Notes: generated from the sequence alone by a model not told the origin. A stretch of DNA of 43,971 bases from Mycobacterium sp. (GCA_023264765.1 JAHFVC010000009.1:1-43971); one strand, 5' to 3'; numbered from the stretch's first letter, positions 27,290 through 38,474 are shown. Program-made: numbers and translations.

Positions 27290-28819
27290 ATGTGGGACGA
27301 GACCGTGGACGTGGTCGTCGTCGGTTCCGGCGGCGGAATCACCGGCGCCTACACCGCGGCGCGGGAGGGCCTGTCCGTGGCGCTGGTCGAGGCGACCGAC
27401 AAATTCGGTGGCACCACGGCATATTCGGGCGGCGGCGGCATGTGGTTCCCGGCCAATCCGGTGCTGGTCCGGGCCGGCACCGATGACACGATCGACGACG
27501 CCCTCGCCTATTTCCACGCCGTCGTCGGCGATCGCACACCCCGAGCGTTGCAGGACACGTTCGTCCGCGGCGGGGCACGCCTCATCGCGTACCTCGAAGA
27601 GGACGAGGCCTTCGCGTTCAAGGTGTTGCCGTGGCCCGACTACTTCGGTAGTGCCCCGTGCGCCCGGGTGGACGGCATGCGCCATATCGTCGCCAGGGCC
27701 CTGCCCGCCGAGGCACTGGGACCCTATGCCGACACGGTGCGCGGGCCGCTCGACCACGAACGCCTCGGTACGCCGGTACCCGAATACCTCACCGGCGGAA
27801 GGGCCTTGATCGGACGATTCCTTGCCGCGCTGCGCCGCTACCCACATGCGACCGTCCACCTCGACTCCCCGCTGACCGACATCGTCGCCGAGGACGGCGC
27901 GGTGACGGGAGTCGTCGTGCAACGTGGCGGGATACCCCTACGCATCGGGGCCCGTCGCGGTGTCATCCTCGCGGCGGGTGGCTTCGAGCAGAACGCCGAC
28001 ATGCGCACCGCACATGGCGTACCCGGACACCCTGTCGACACGATGGGCGCCCCGCGCAACACCGGATCCGCCCACGAAGCGGCCATCCGCATCGGCGCGG
28101 CGACCGACCTCATGGACCAGGCCTGGTGGTCACCCGGACTGACCCACCCGGACGGCCGCTCGACGTTCTCCCTGGGCATCACCCGTGGCATCCTCGTCGA
28201 CTCCGGCGGCCACCGGTTCGTCAACGAGAGCGCTCCGTATGACCGGCAGGGCCGGGTGATCATCGACCGGCTACGCACCGGTGCAATGACATTGCCGTTC
28301 TGGCTGGTGTACGACGACCGCGATCGCGATGTTCCGCCGGTGCTGTCGACCAGTGTGTCGCTGGTGAAACCGAGACAGTACCGCGACGCCGGGCTGTGGC
28401 ATACCGCCGACACCCTGGATGAACTCGCCGTTGCGATCGGCGTGCCGCCTGCCGACCTCGCCGCCACCGTGGCCCGGTTCAACGCGCTGGTCGCCGACGG
28501 GGCGGACACCGACTTCGGCCGCGGCGACGAGGCCTATGACCGCACCTTCACCGGCGGCGAGCTCCCGATGGCACCGATCGATCGGCCACCGTTCCATGCC
28601 GCCGCCTTCGGACTCTCCGACCTGGGTACCAAGGGCGGCCTGGTCACCGATACGAGCGCCCGCGTACTGAATACCGCCGGACAGCCGATCCCCGGTCTCT
28701 ACGCGGCAGGCAACACCATGGCGGCGGTCAGCGGGACCGCGTATCCCGGTGGCGGCAACCCGATCGGCGCGTCGATGTTGTTCAGCCATCTGGCCGCGCT
28801 CCACATGACCACGAGGTGA
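27290..28819 (+). CDS. FAD-dependent oxidoreductase, 3-ketosteroid Delta1-dehydrogenase-like
   Basis: VDVVVVGSGGGITGAYTAAREGLSVALVEATDKFGGTTAYSGGGGMWFPANP, GVILAAGGFEQN, GLYAAGNTMAAVSGTAYPGGGNPIGASMLFSHLA. Confidence 0.88.
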   Translation: MWDETVDVVVVGSGGGITGAYTAAREGLSVALVEATDKFGGTTAYSGGGGMWFPANPVLVRAGTDDTIDDALAYFHAVVGDRTPRALQDTFVRGGARLIAYLEEDEAFAFKVLPWPDYFGSAPCARVDGMRHIVARALPAEALGPYADTVRGPLDHERLGTPVPEYLTGGRALIGRFLAALRRYPHATVHLDSPLTDIVAEDGAVTGVVVQRGGIPLRIGARRGVILAAGGFEQNADMRTAHGVPGHPVDTMGAPRNTGSAHEAAIRIGAATDLMDQAWWSPGLTHPDGRSTFSLGITRGILVDSGGHRFVNESAPYDRQGRVIIDRLRTGAMTLPFWLVYDDRDRDVPPVLSTSVSLVKPRQYRDAGLWHTADTLDELAVAIGVPPADLAATVARFNALVADGADTDFGRGDEAYDRTFTGGELPMAPIDRPPFHAAAFGLSDLGTKGGLVTDTSARVLNTAGQPIPGLYAAGNTMAAVSGTAYPGGGNPIGASMLFSHLAALHMTTR

Positions 28820-28827
28820 CCCAGCCC

Positions 28828-29631
28828 ATGAGTATCCATCGCTATACCGACCGCCGAGTCCTGATCACCGGGGGCGGGTCCGGCATCGGGCAGGCCACCG
28901 TCCTGCGCATCCTCGACGAAGGTGGTCACGTGGTCGCCGCCGACGTCAGCGACGCGGGACTGAAGGACACCGTCGCGAAGGCCGCCGGTCATCTCGATCG
29001 GCTGGGCACCGTGGTGATCGACGTCGGCGACGAGGACTCCGTCCGCGCCGGCGTGGCCACCGCGATCGAGCGCCTCGGCGGGCTCGACACCCTGATCAAC
29101 GCGGCGGGCATCCTGCGTTCGGCACACTTCGCCGACACGTCGCTCGCCGACTTCGAGCAGGTGTTGCGGGTCAACCTGATCGGCACGTTCCTGGTAACCC
29201 GGGAAGCGATTCCCGCTCTGCAGCAAGGGAATGCTGCAGCCGTGGTGAATTTCAGCTCGACGTCGGCCAGCTTCGCGCATCCGTACATGGCGGCGTACGC
29301 CGCTTCCAAGGGCGGCGTGCAGGCGATGACGCACGCACTGGCATTGGAGTTCAGTCAGGCCCGAATCCGATTCAATTGCGTGCAACCCGGGTCGGTGTCG
29401 TCCGGGATGACCGACGGGGTCGGCGAGTCCAGGCAGAGCGTCGGTCCCGGACTGCCCGCGGACATGGATTTCGCGCTGCTCGGCAAGATCCGGTCCGTGC
29501 TGCCCACCGAGGACGGCGCGATGTTCGCCAAGCCCGGCGCGGTGGCCGCGGTGGTGGCGATGCTCGGTTCCCCCGAGGCCAGCTGGGTCACCGGCACCGA
29601 GGTGCGCGTCGACGGCGGCACCCACATGTAG
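28828..29631 (+). CDS. SDR family oxidoreductase
   Basis: RRVLITGGGSGIGQATVLRI, LINAAGILRS, YAASKGGVQAMTHALALEF, WVTGTEVRVDGGTHM; GTG at 28816 also possible. Confidence 0.92.
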   Translation: MSIHRYTDRRVLITGGGSGIGQATVLRILDEGGHVVAADVSDAGLKDTVAKAAGHLDRLGTVVIDVGDEDSVRAGVATAIERLGGLDTLINAAGILRSAHFADTSLADFEQVLRVNLIGTFLVTREAIPALQQGNAAAVVNFSSTSASFAHPYMAAYAASKGGVQAMTHALALEFSQARIRFNCVQPGSVSSGMTDGVGESRQSVGPGLPADMDFALLGKIRSVLPTEDGAMFAKPGAVAAVVAMLGSPEASWVTGTEVRVDGGTHM

Positions 29632-29643
29632 GTGCGCGAGCGG

Positions 29644-30480
29644 CTACTCGGCGAGGCTGACGCACGCCCCGACGGCGCCGCCGCCGACGTGCACGCCCAG
29701 CACCGGACCCATCTCGGTGACGGTCAGCGACTCGATCTGCGGCAGCCGCGCGGTCAGCGCCGCGCCGAGTTCGGCCGCGTCGTCGTGATTGTCCACGTGG
29801 TGCACGGCGATCGACGCGGAGCGCTCCCCCACCATGTCGGCAATCGAATCCACCATCGCTGAATGAGCTTTCGACACCGTCCGGATCCGCTGAGCCAGCA
29901 CCAGCCGGCCATCGACGTCCAGGCGCAGCAGCGGCTTCAAGGACAGCGCGGTGCCCAGCCAGGACACCGCGGTGCCGATCCGGCCCGATCGGCGCAGGTT
30001 GTCCAACCGGTGCACGACGATGAACACATGCCCGCGCGGGACCGCCGCCCGCGCCGCCGCCGCCACGGCGTCGAGGTCGGCGCCGGTCGCCGCGGCCCGC
30101 GCCGCGGCAAGCGCGACGAAGCCGATGCCCATGGCCGCCGATCGCGAATTCACCACGCGAACCGCGGAACCGAACTCCCTGGCGACCCCGGCCGCGGTAC
30201 TGAAGGTGCTCGACAGCGCCGCCGAGATGTGCACGGCGACAACGCCGTCACCGTCGCTGTCCAGCATCGCCTGCCGGTAGGCATCGGAGAGATCCGCCGG
30301 CGACGCACCGGAGGTGGTCACCTGGCTACGGTCCTGGATGTCATTGGGCATCGGATCGATACCGTCACGCAGATCGGTCCCACCGAGCAGCACATGCAGC
30401 GGCACCTGGCGGATGGACCAGCGCTGCAGATCCTCATCGCTCAGCCGCGCCGACGAATCGGTCACCACCTGAACCGTCAT
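29644..30480 (-). CDS. DegV family (fatty-acid-binding) protein
   Basis: [72 protein letters not shown] overlap with octT. Confidence 0.92.
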   Translation of the reverse strand: MTVQVVTDSSARLSDEDLQRWSIRQVPLHVLLGGTDLRDGIDPMPNDIQDRSQVTTSGASPADLSDAYRQAMLDSDGDGVVAVHISAALSSTFSTAAGVAREFGSAVRVVNSRSAAMGIGFVALAAARAAATGADLDAVAAAARAAVPRGHVFIVVHRLDNLRRSGRIGTAVSWLGTALSLKPLLRLDVDGRLVLAQRIRTVSKAHSAMVDSIADMVGERSASIAVHHVDNHDDAAELGAALTARLPQIESLTVTEMGPVLGVHVGGGAVGACVSLAE

Positions 30481-31229
30481 GAGTCCGCGTGGGAATCCGG
30501 TTGGTAGACACCGGCCTCGGCGAGCCCTTTGAGCATCAGATCGGCGACAGCAGCGTGCGCCTCGAAGTTCCAGTGGATCCCGTCGGGGTTGCCCTGCCCG
30601 CTGAGGACGTACTCGCCCACCGCGGCCTTGAGATCGACGATCGGGACCTGTTTGGCCTCGCCCCACGCGGTGATCGCATCCGCGGTGGCGTCTCGCCAGC
30701 GATGCGAGTGCCCGTAGGTCTCGGCGATGTGTACCGACGGCACGGTCGCCACAAAGGGGATGCCGGGCCGGTTGAAATCGATGGCAGCCCGCGTCTGTTC
30801 GAGATAGTCCACACTCAGGTGCGCAGGCAGTGCGGGACGAGCGACCGGGGACAGCCGGGGCTGCAACCAGCCATAGCCGTCGCGAGCCCAGCGCCGCAGC
30901 CACGACGGGCGCACATAGCGGATGAGTTCGCGCAGTGCGGTCGGCAGCGGCGACGGCAACGAATCCATCCCGGACGTCGCGAAGATGACCGCACCGGCGC
31001 GCGGCAGCGCGGCCCAGGATCGTGGATCCTGGGTCGCCGCCCACCACACGTCGCGGCAGGTCCAGCCGATCCGGCCGATCAGTTCCAGATCCCAACAAAG
31101 TTGGTCGGCAACGAGATTGGGCCAGATACGTGGATCGTCGGACGGCAGCCCACCCGTCGGGCCGTAGTAGGACAGCGAGTCACAGAAGACCAGCAGCGTC
31201 TTTCGCCCGCCCGGGACGTCAGAGGACAT
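30477..31229 (-). CDS. octT: diglucosylglycerate octanoyltransferase (SGNH hydrolase fold)
   Basis: [66 protein letters not shown]; position between degV and gpgP as in mycobacteria. Confidence 0.85.
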   Translation of the reverse strand: MSSDVPGGRKTLLVFCDSLSYYGPTGGLPSDDPRIWPNLVADQLCWDLELIGRIGWTCRDVWWAATQDPRSWAALPRAGAVIFATSGMDSLPSPLPTALRELIRYVRPSWLRRWARDGYGWLQPRLSPVARPALPAHLSVDYLEQTRAAIDFNRPGIPFVATVPSVHIAETYGHSHRWRDATADAITAWGEAKQVPIVDLKAAVGEYVLSGQGNPDGIHWNFEAHAAVADLMLKGLAEAGVYQPDSHADS

Positions 31230-31875
31230 CGTTGGCCACCTGCGCCGAGGCGTTCCACACGTCGAGGCGCCATTTGATGGCGTCGTCGACGATGTGTCCG
31301 GACAGCTGCACCCAGCTGGCGTTGCCCATCCCGCCCAGCACCGGCCAGTTGTCGACGGGCAGGGCGAGCAGGGCGGCGGTCAGCGCGGCGATCAGACCGC
31401 CGTGCGCGACCAGCACGACCGGGCGGTCCGATCCGTCGGCACCCCATTCCGGTTGGGAGTCAAGCAGTTCGGTCACCATAGGCAGGCTGCGCTCGGCGAC
31501 GTCGACACGGCTCTCCCCGCCGTGTGGGGCCCAGCGGGCATCGTCTCGCCACGCCACGCGTGCCCCGGGTGCGACGGCGTCGACCTCCAGATGCGTCAGC
31601 CCCTGCCAGTCGCCGAGATGGGTCTCGCGCAGCCGGTCGTCGATGTGGACCGGCAACCCGGAGCGGTCCCCCAGCGCGGTGGCGGTGTCAAGGGCGCGGC
31701 GCAGATCCGAGGACACGATCAGCAGCGGCTGCCGCTTGGCCAGCACCTCGGCCGCGGCGATGGCCTGCTGCCGGCCCAACTCGGTCAGGTCCGTGTCGAG
31801 CTGGCCCTGCATGCGGCTGCCGGCATTCCATTCGGTCTGCCCGTGCCGCAGCAGTACCAGCCGGCGGATGGTCAT
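31219..31875 (-). CDS. gpgP: glucosyl-3-phosphoglycerate phosphatase (histidine phosphatase family)
   Basis: [74 protein letters not shown]; conserved gene order. Confidence 0.87.
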   Translation of the reverse strand: MTIRRLVLLRHGQTEWNAGSRMQGQLDTDLTELGRQQAIAAAEVLAKRQPLLIVSSDLRRALDTATALGDRSGLPVHIDDRLRETHLGDWQGLTHLEVDAVAPGARVAWRDDARWAPHGGESRVDVAERSLPMVTELLDSQPEWGADGSDRPVVLVAHGGLIAALTAALLALPVDNWPVLGGMGNASWVQLSGHIVDDAIKWRLDVWNASAQVANDVL

Positions 31876-32258
31876 GCCGAACCCTCGTCGGGTTCTACGC
31901 CGTCGAGGTCGACCGCCACCAGGGGGCAGTCCCGCCACAACCGGTCCAGCGAGTAGAACTCGCGTTCCTCGGTGTGCTGAACGTGCACCACGATGTCGAC
32001 GTAGTCGAGCAGGGTCCAGCGGCCCTCGCGGGTGCCCTCCCTGCGCGCGGGCTTGTGCCCGGCCTGCCGCATCTTCTCCTCGACCTCGTCGACGATCGCG
32101 TTGACCTGGCGCTCGTTGGACGCCGACGCGATGACGAAGAGGTCGGTGATGACCAGCTGTCCGGACACGTCGATCACGACGACGTTCTCGGCGAGCTTGG
32201 ACGCTGCCGCCCGCACTGCGACGGTGGCCGCGTCGACGGCTTCTTTGGTGGCACTCAC
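31872..32258 (-). CDS. rsfS: ribosome silencing factor
   Basis: [88 protein letters not shown]. Confidence 0.93.
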   Translation of the reverse strand: MSATKEAVDAATVAVRAAASKLAENVVVIDVSGQLVITDLFVIASASNERQVNAIVDEVEEKMRQAGHKPARREGTREGRWTLLDYVDIVVHVQHTEEREFYSLDRLWRDCPLVAVDLDGVEPDEGSA

Positions 32259-32896
32259 GAGCGGATTTCCTTTGTCTCGGCCCCCGCGGGGGCGGCGTAG
32301 AGCCCTCGCTTGGACACGTACTGGACCACACCGTCGGGCACCAGGTACCAGATCGGTCGGGATTGTTGGGCGCGTAATCGGCAGTCGCTCGACGAGATCG
32401 CCAACGCAGGGACCTCCACCAGCGTCAGGGCGTGTTCGGGCAGTTCCTTCATGGCCTCGGCAATGTGCTCGCCGTCCAGTTCGTAACCGGGGCGGCTGAC
32501 CCCGACGAAGCGGGCCAGGGAGAACAACTCCTCCCAGTTCTGCCAGGACAGGATCGACGCCAGCGCGTCGGCGCCGGTGATGAAATACAGGTCGGTGTCG
32601 TGATTGAGAGCGGCCAGGTCCCGCAGCGTGTCCTTGGTGTAGGTCGCGCCGCCGCGGTCGATGTCGACGCGGCTCACCGAGAACCTCGGATTCGCGGCGG
32701 TGGCGATGACCGTCATCAGGTACCGGTCCTCGGCGGCGGTGACGAGCCGGTCCCGCTTCTGCCAGGGCTGCCCGGTCGGTACGAACACCACTTCGTCGAG
32801 TTCGAACTGGTCGGCGACCTCACTGGCAGCGACGAGGTGGCCGTGGTGGATGGGATCGAATGTCCCGCCCATCACCCCGAGCCTGCGTCTGGTCAC
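32255..32896 (-). CDS. nadD: nicotinate-nucleotide adenylyltransferase
   Basis: [79 protein letters not shown] start likely at 32896. Confidence 0.93.
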   Translation of the reverse strand: MTRRRLGVMGGTFDPIHHGHLVAASEVADQFELDEVVFVPTGQPWQKRDRLVTAAEDRYLMTVIATAANPRFSVSRVDIDRGGATYTKDTLRDLAALNHDTDLYFITGADALASILSWQNWEELFSLARFVGVSRPGYELDGEHIAEAMKELPEHALTLVEVPALAISSSDCRLRAQQSRPIWYLVPDGVVQYVSKRGLYAAPAGAETKEIRS

Positions 32897-33046
32897 GAAG
32901 AGCCAGCTTACGGGAGGGCTCTGCGCCGGCCACACCCGCCGACCTCGACGTTTCCGGTACGAGTGATCCCGGCCACTACGCGGCAGTGACCGAATGCACC
33001 CGCGGCTTCCCGGCGCCGGCCGACCGCGGCGCGCAAGGATCAGACC

Positions 33047-33816
33047 ATGCGAATCGGACTGGTGGGATATGGCGTCGGCGGCAGACTTTTCCACGCCCCG
33101 TACATCCAGGCGGCCGACGGCGCCGAGTTGGTGGGTGTCGTGGCCCGGGCACCGGAGCGTCGCACCGAGGTCACCCGTGATCTGCCCGGTGTGCCCATCT
33201 ATCCGAGTCTGACGGCGCTGCTCGAGGCGGAGGTCGACGCGGTGACGATCACCACTCCGCCGCAGACCCGGCGCGAACTGGTGTTGGAAGCGGTGGCGGC
33301 CGGGGTGCTCACCTGGTCGATCAGGCTCTGTGGCTTTTCGGTCGGGCGGCCTCGGTCTATGCGCGGCTGGACTGGGCCGACACCCCGCAGGGCCGAACCG
33401 ACAGTGCCTTCCTGATCGGGATCGACCACGTCGAAGGCGTGCATTCGTTTCTGACGGCCTCGAAGCTCAACCGCGTCGAGTCCCGGCGGCTCCGGCTGTA
33501 TGCCACCGACGCCAGCTATGTGTCCGACGGCACCGACGTGCAGACCCAGGCGATCCTCGCGGGCCGCCGCCCCGCCGACGATCCCGCGGGTTGGGGTTAC
33601 GAGGCCCCGGACCGGTTGGGGGTGCTCCACACGTCAGCGGGTCAGGTGACGATCGCGTCGGGGCAGGGCGACTACACCGATTTCTACCGGCAGTTCGCAG
33701 CGGCGGTGGACGGCGGCGCCCCACAACCGGTGCCCGCGGCGACGGCCATCCACACGCTGGAGGTGCTCGCCGCCGCCCGCACGAGTGCCGAAACCGGTGA
33801 CGTCGTAAGGCTTTAG
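33047..33816 (+). pseudogene. Gfo/Idh/MocA-family oxidoreductase with internal out-of-frame deletion
   Basis: N-terminal [34 protein letters not shown]...[25 protein letters not shown]; then in a different frame [27 protein letters not shown]...VRL; the central EKP-type catalytic segment is missing. Confidence 0.85.
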
Positions 33817-35261
33817 ACCGGCAGCAGTCCGTCGATCACCGAGGCGAGCTGCTTGGCCGAACGGCACTCGTGCATCGGTATCAGGTCGGTGTAGCGGGGC
33901 ACCGCGGAATCCCCACTGCCCCAGAGGTGTTTGGGCTCGGGGTTGAGCCAGTGCGCGTGCCGGCTGGCATGCACCATCCGAGTGAGCAACTCGGCCTGTG
34001 GGTTTCGGTAGTTGTTGCGCGCGTCTCCGAGGATCAGCAGCGAGGACCGCGGGGACAGCACGTTGGGGAAGTTGTCCATGAACGACACGAACGCGTGCCC
34101 GTAGTCGGAGTGGCCGTCGCGGGTGTACACCCCCGCCTCGCGGGTGATGCGTTGCACCGCGACCGCCAGATCCGCTTCCGGACCGAACATCTCGGTGACC
34201 TCGTCGGTGGTGTCGATGAAGGCGAACACCCGGACCCGGGAGAACTGCTGGCGTAGCGCGGCCACCAGCATCAGCGTGAAGTGGCTGAACCCGGCCACCG
34301 AACCCGACACGTCGCATAGCACCACGAGCTCGGGACGGGCCGGGCGCGGCTTCTTGAGCACCACGTCGATCGGAACCCCGCCGGTGGACATGGATTTGCG
34401 CAGCGTCTTGCGCATATCGATCTGCCCTGCGCGGGACCGGCGCCGCTTGGCGGCCAGGCGGGTGGCCAGGGTGCGGGCCAGCGGTTGCACCGTCTTACGC
34501 ATCTGGCGCAGCTGTTCGCCTGAGGCGCGCAGGAACTCGACGTTCTCCGCCAGCTGCGGCACCCCGTACATCTGGACGTGTTCGCGGCCCAGTTGTTCGG
34601 CGGTGCGCCGCTTGGTCTCGGATTCGACCATCTTTCGCAGCTGGGAGATGCGCTGCTGGGCAACAGCTTTGGCGATCTCTTCCTGGGTCGGCGTGGGTTC
34701 TTCGCCGTAGGGCGCCAGCAGGCCTGCCAGCAGCCGGCCCTCCAGGTCGTCGAGCGCCATCGCCTTGAGGGCCTGATACGACGAGTACGACGGCCCGCGA
34801 CTGGAGTTGTACCTACCGTACGCCTCGACGATGCGAGCGATCATCGCCGCCAGCCGGTCATCGAGGCTCTCCAGATCCGCGTCCGGACCGAGCATGTCGA
34901 GCAGCGCAGCGCGCATCGCCTCGATGTCTTCGGGCGGCAGCGCTCCGGGCCCGGCGTCGTCTTCGTCGGTTTCCTCTTCGAGGACGGTCCGGTCGCCCAG
35001 CGCCGCGGGCCACCAGATGTCGAACATCGCGTCATAGGTTTCGCGGTGATCGGCGCGCCGCAGCACCGCACACGCCAGCCCTTCGCGCAGCGCTCCCCTG
35101 TCGCCGAGCCCCAGCTCCGCGAGCACCCGGCCGGCGTCGACCGTCTCGGACGGTCCCACCGAGATCCCGGAACTGCGCAGCGCTTCCACGAACTCCACCA
35201 GGTGCCCCGGAATGCCGAAGGGCGCCAGCGGTTGTGGCGGGCGGGTGCGTCGCGAAGTCAT
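33813..35261 (-). CDS. VWA-domain containing CoxE-like protein
   Basis: PELVVLCDVSGSVAGFSHFTLMLVAALRQQFSRVRVFAFIDTTDEVTEMF (MIDAS DxSxS), LLILGDARNNYRNPQAE; adjacent to a MoxR ATPase. Confidence 0.9.
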   Translation of the reverse strand: MTSRRTRPPQPLAPFGIPGHLVEFVEALRSSGISVGPSETVDAGRVLAELGLGDRGALREGLACAVLRRADHRETYDAMFDIWWPAALGDRTVLEEETDEDDAGPGALPPEDIEAMRAALLDMLGPDADLESLDDRLAAMIARIVEAYGRYNSSRGPSYSSYQALKAMALDDLEGRLLAGLLAPYGEEPTPTQEEIAKAVAQQRISQLRKMVESETKRRTAEQLGREHVQMYGVPQLAENVEFLRASGEQLRQMRKTVQPLARTLATRLAAKRRRSRAGQIDMRKTLRKSMSTGGVPIDVVLKKPRPARPELVVLCDVSGSVAGFSHFTLMLVAALRQQFSRVRVFAFIDTTDEVTEMFGPEADLAVAVQRITREAGVYTRDGHSDYGHAFVSFMDNFPNVLSPRSSLLILGDARNNYRNPQAELLTRMVHASRHAHWLNPEPKHLWGSGDSAVPRYTDLIPMHECRSAKQLASVIDGLLPV

Positions 35262-35274
35262 CGATCCGGGCCTC

Positions 35275-36159
35275 TCAGTTCAGTTTCAGCTCTCCAGCCG
35301 CCTTGATCTGGTCGGACTGGTGCTTGAGCACCACACCGAGCGTGGCGGCGATCAGCTCGTCGTCGATGGTGTCCATGCCCAGCGCGAGCACGGTGCGGCC
35401 CCAGTCGATGGTCTCGGCGACCGACGGCACCTTCTTCAGTTGCATGCCGCGCAGCACCCCGATGATGCGCACCAGTTCGGCGGCGATCTTCTCCGGCAAC
35501 TCCGGTACCCGGGACAGCAGGATGCGCCGCTCGAGATCCGCGTCGGGGAAGTCGATGTGCAGGAACAGGCAGCGCCGCTTGAGCGCCTCGGACAGTTCCC
35601 GGGTGGCGTTGGAGGTCAGCAGCACGAACGGCGCCCGTTCGGCCCTGATGGTGCCGAGCTCGGGCACTGTCACCGCGAAATCGGACAGCACCTCCAGCAG
35701 CAGACCCTCGATCTCGATGTCGGCCTTGTCGGTCTCGTCGATCAGCAGCACCGTCGGGTCGGTACGCCGGATCGCGGTCAGCAACGGCCGGCTCAGCAGG
35801 AATTCCTCGCTGAACACGTCGGTCTTGGTCTGGTCCCAGTCACCCGTCCCCGCGGTTCCCGCCTGGATCCGCAGGATCTGCTTGGCGTGGTTCCATTCGT
35901 AGAGGGCGCGCGCCTCGTCGAGGCCCTCGTAGCACTGCAGGCGCACGAGTTCGCTGCCGGTGGTCTGCGCGACCGCACGTGCAAGTTCGGTCTTGCCGAC
36001 GCCTGCGGGGCCCTCCACCAACAACGGCTTGCCAAGCCGGTCCGCGAGGAAAACCGCAGTGGCCGTGGCCTTGTCGGGCAGGTAGCCGGTCTCGGTGAGC
36101 CGCTTGACGACGTCGTCGATGTCGCTGAACAGCGGTGCAGGGCGGGCGGGAAGGCTCAA
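35275..36159 (-). CDS. MoxR-type AAA+ ATPase
   Basis: PLLVEGPAGVGKTELARAVAQTTG (Walker A), TVLLIDETDKADIEIEGLLLEVLSD (Walker B); ORF opens at 36207, start likely near LSLPARPAPLFSDIDDVVKRL. Confidence 0.92.
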   Translation of the reverse strand: MSLPARPAPLFSDIDDVVKRLTETGYLPDKATATAVFLADRLGKPLLVEGPAGVGKTELARAVAQTTGSELVRLQCYEGLDEARALYEWNHAKQILRIQAGTAGTGDWDQTKTDVFSEEFLLSRPLLTAIRRTDPTVLLIDETDKADIEIEGLLLEVLSDFAVTVPELGTIRAERAPFVLLTSNATRELSEALKRRCLFLHIDFPDADLERRILLSRVPELPEKIAAELVRIIGVLRGMQLKKVPSVAETIDWGRTVLALGMDTIDDELIAATLGVVLKHQSDQIKAAGELKLN

Positions 36160-36172
36160 AATGTATCTCCTT

Positions 36173-37429
36173 CTAGGCGGGACGGGTCTGGCCGTCGCCC
36201 CAGACAATCCATTTGGTCGAGGTCAGTTCGGGCAGCCCCATGGGGCCGCGGGCATGCAGTTTCTGGGTGGAGATGCCGATCTCGGCACCGAACCCGAACT
36301 GCTCACCGTCGGTGAAGGACGTCGACGCGTTCACCATCACCGCCGCGGCGTCCACCCCCTCGGTGAAGCGTTGGGCCGCAGCAAGATCGGCGGTGACGAT
36401 GGCCTCGGTATGCCCGGTGCCGTACTCGTTGATGTGGTCGATCGCGCCGTCGACGCCGTCCACCACGGCCACCGCCATGTCCAGGGACAGGAATTCGGCC
36501 CGCAGCTCTTCCTCGCTGGGATCCAGATGCACCGTCACACCGGCATCCTGGAGCGCGGACACCAACCGCGGCAGCACGGTGCCGGCCACCGCACGGTCCA
36601 CCAGCAACGACTCGGCGGAATTGCACACGCTGGGCCGACGGGTCTTGGAGTTCAGCAGGATCCGTTCGGCCATATCGACGTCGGCAGCCTCGTGCACGAA
36701 GACGTGACAGTTGCCGACACCGGTCTCGATGGTCGGCACCGTGGCATCCCGGACGACCGCATCGATCAGCCCGGCCCCACCGCGCGGGATGACCACGTCG
36801 ACGAGGCCGCGGGCCTGGATCAGATGCGTGACGCTGGCCCGGTCGGCGCTCGGCAGCAGCTGGACCGCATCCATGGGCAGCCCCAACTCGTAGAGCGACT
36901 CGCGCAGCGCGGTGACCAGTGCGGCGTTGGACCGCGCCGCCGAAGAGCTGCCCCGCAGCAGCACGGCGTTGCCGGATTTCAGGGTCAGCCCGAACGCGTC
37001 GACGGTGACGTTGGGCCGGCCCTCGTAGACGATGCCGACGACCCCGAGTGGGACCCGCTGCTGGCGCAGCTGCAGGCCGTTGGGCAGGGTCGAGCCGCGC
37101 AGCACCTCGCCGATGGGGTCGGCCAGACCGGCAACCTGGCGCAGGCCGGCGGCGATACCGTCGATGCGCTGAGGGTTGAGCGCCAGCCGGTCCAGCATGG
37201 CCTCGGCGGTGCCCGCGGTCCGGGCGGCGTCGACGTCCTCGGCGTTGGCCGCGAGGATGTCGTGGGTGTGTTCGAGCACGGTGTCGGCGGCCAGGTGCAG
37301 GGCTCGATTCTTGGTCTCGGTGCTCAGCGCTGCCAGGGCGCGGGATGCGGTGCGGGCAGCGGCCGCGGCGCTGTGAACCTGCCCGCGCAGGTCGACGCCG
37401 GTCTCCTCCGAAGTGGCTTGCACACTCAT
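36173..37429 (-). CDS. proA: gamma-glutamyl phosphate reductase
   Basis: [101 protein letters not shown]. Confidence 0.95.
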   Translation of the reverse strand: MSVQATSEETGVDLRGQVHSAAAAARTASRALAALSTETKNRALHLAADTVLEHTHDILAANAEDVDAARTAGTAEAMLDRLALNPQRIDGIAAGLRQVAGLADPIGEVLRGSTLPNGLQLRQQRVPLGVVGIVYEGRPNVTVDAFGLTLKSGNAVLLRGSSSAARSNAALVTALRESLYELGLPMDAVQLLPSADRASVTHLIQARGLVDVVIPRGGAGLIDAVVRDATVPTIETGVGNCHVFVHEAADVDMAERILLNSKTRRPSVCNSAESLLVDRAVAGTVLPRLVSALQDAGVTVHLDPSEEELRAEFLSLDMAVAVVDGVDGAIDHINEYGTGHTEAIVTADLAAAQRFTEGVDAAAVMVNASTSFTDGEQFGFGAEIGISTQKLHARGPMGLPELTSTKWIVWGDGQTRPA

Positions 37430-37590
37430 TTAGCCAGGGTATCGGGCTTCCCCAGGTCAGGCCCGGTTGGGTGTCGCGTACGGGCTCCAGCGAGATCGCC
37501 CTGAGGGTCGTGCAATCCCCTTCGTCGCGAAAATCGACAACCCTACGGGCGATCTCGTCGGAGCACGCAGATGATGACTACGGTGAGGCC

Positions 37591-38442
37591 GTGGCGCGGG
37601 TATGTGTGGTGGGCAGCGTGAACATGGACCTCGTCTTCGCGGTGGATGCGTTGCCGAATCCTGGTGCGACGGTCCTGGCGTCCTCGATGACCCAGTCCCC
37701 CGGCGGCAAAGGCGGCAATCAGGCGATCGCCGCGGCGCGGGCCGGCGCCGAGGTCTCCGTGGTGGCGGCGGTCGGCGACGACGCGGCAGGGGAAGCACTG
37801 AAGACGCACCTTTCCGACAACGGGGTGGACGTCGCGGGTATCACCACACTGCCCGTGCCCAGTGGGACGGCGAGCATCGTCGTCGACGCGCACGCAGAGA
37901 ACGTCATCGTGGTCGCGCCCGGCGCCAACGGTCATTTGAGCCTGACCTCCGCCGCACTGCGGGACGTCGTCGCCGGCTGCGAGGTGCTGCTGATGCAGTT
38001 GGAGATCCCCCTCGACACGGCGACGACGGCCGCGCGTATCGCCCGCGCGGCCGGCGCCACCGTGATGCTCAACGCGTCGCCCGCAGGCGCCGACCCCTCC
38101 GCACTGGCCCAGCTGGCCGAGGTCACCGACGTGGTGATCGTCAATGAATCCGAAGCGGCCCTGTGGAATTGGCCGGTGCCCCATCTGGTCACCACGCTCG
38201 GCGCGCGCGGCGCCAGCCACCGCACCGCCGGCGGGCAGACCCGGGTTCCCGCCTATCCGGTCGAGGCGTTGGACACCACCGGCGCCGGCGACGTGTTCGC
38301 CGGTGTGCTCGCCGCGGGTTGGGCTCACGACCCGGCGCACGCCCTGAGGCGCGCTTGCGCGGCCGGCGCCCTGGCGACGTTGGTGCCGGGCGCGGGCGAC
38401 TGCGCCCCCTACGACGAGGCGATCGAGGACGCTCTCAACTGA
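37591..38442 (+). CDS. rbsK: ribokinase (PfkB family)
   Basis: ARVCVVGSVNMDLVFAVDALPNPGATVLASSMTQSPGGKGGNQAIAAARAGAEVSVVAAVGDDAAG, VEALDTTGAGDVFAGVLAAGWA; GTG start 37591. Confidence 0.85.
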   Translation: MARVCVVGSVNMDLVFAVDALPNPGATVLASSMTQSPGGKGGNQAIAAARAGAEVSVVAAVGDDAAGEALKTHLSDNGVDVAGITTLPVPSGTASIVVDAHAENVIVVAPGANGHLSLTSAALRDVVAGCEVLLMQLEIPLDTATTAARIARAAGATVMLNASPAGADPSALAQLAEVTDVVIVNESEAALWNWPVPHLVTTLGARGASHRTAGGQTRVPAYPVEALDTTGAGDVFAGVLAAGWAHDPAHALRRACAAGALATLVPGAGDCAPYDEAIEDALN

Positions 38443-38474
38443 AGCACCAACAGTTGTGGTTATAGTCGGCAGCC

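Noticed and set aside
27122-28804. Minus-strand ORFs 27122-27922, 27838-28509 and 28271-28804
   Set aside because: Antisense to the KstD-like flavoprotein gene.
30489-32300. Long plus-strand ORFs (30489-31277, 31022-32104, 31294-31956, 31524-32300)
   Set aside because: Antisense to octT, gpgP and rsfS; codon-bias artefacts of high GC.
34578-36315. Plus-strand ORFs 34578-35306 and 35212-36315
   Set aside because: Antisense to the VWA and MoxR genes.
36095-37504. 469-aa plus-strand ORF
   Set aside because: Antisense to proA, which is unambiguous.
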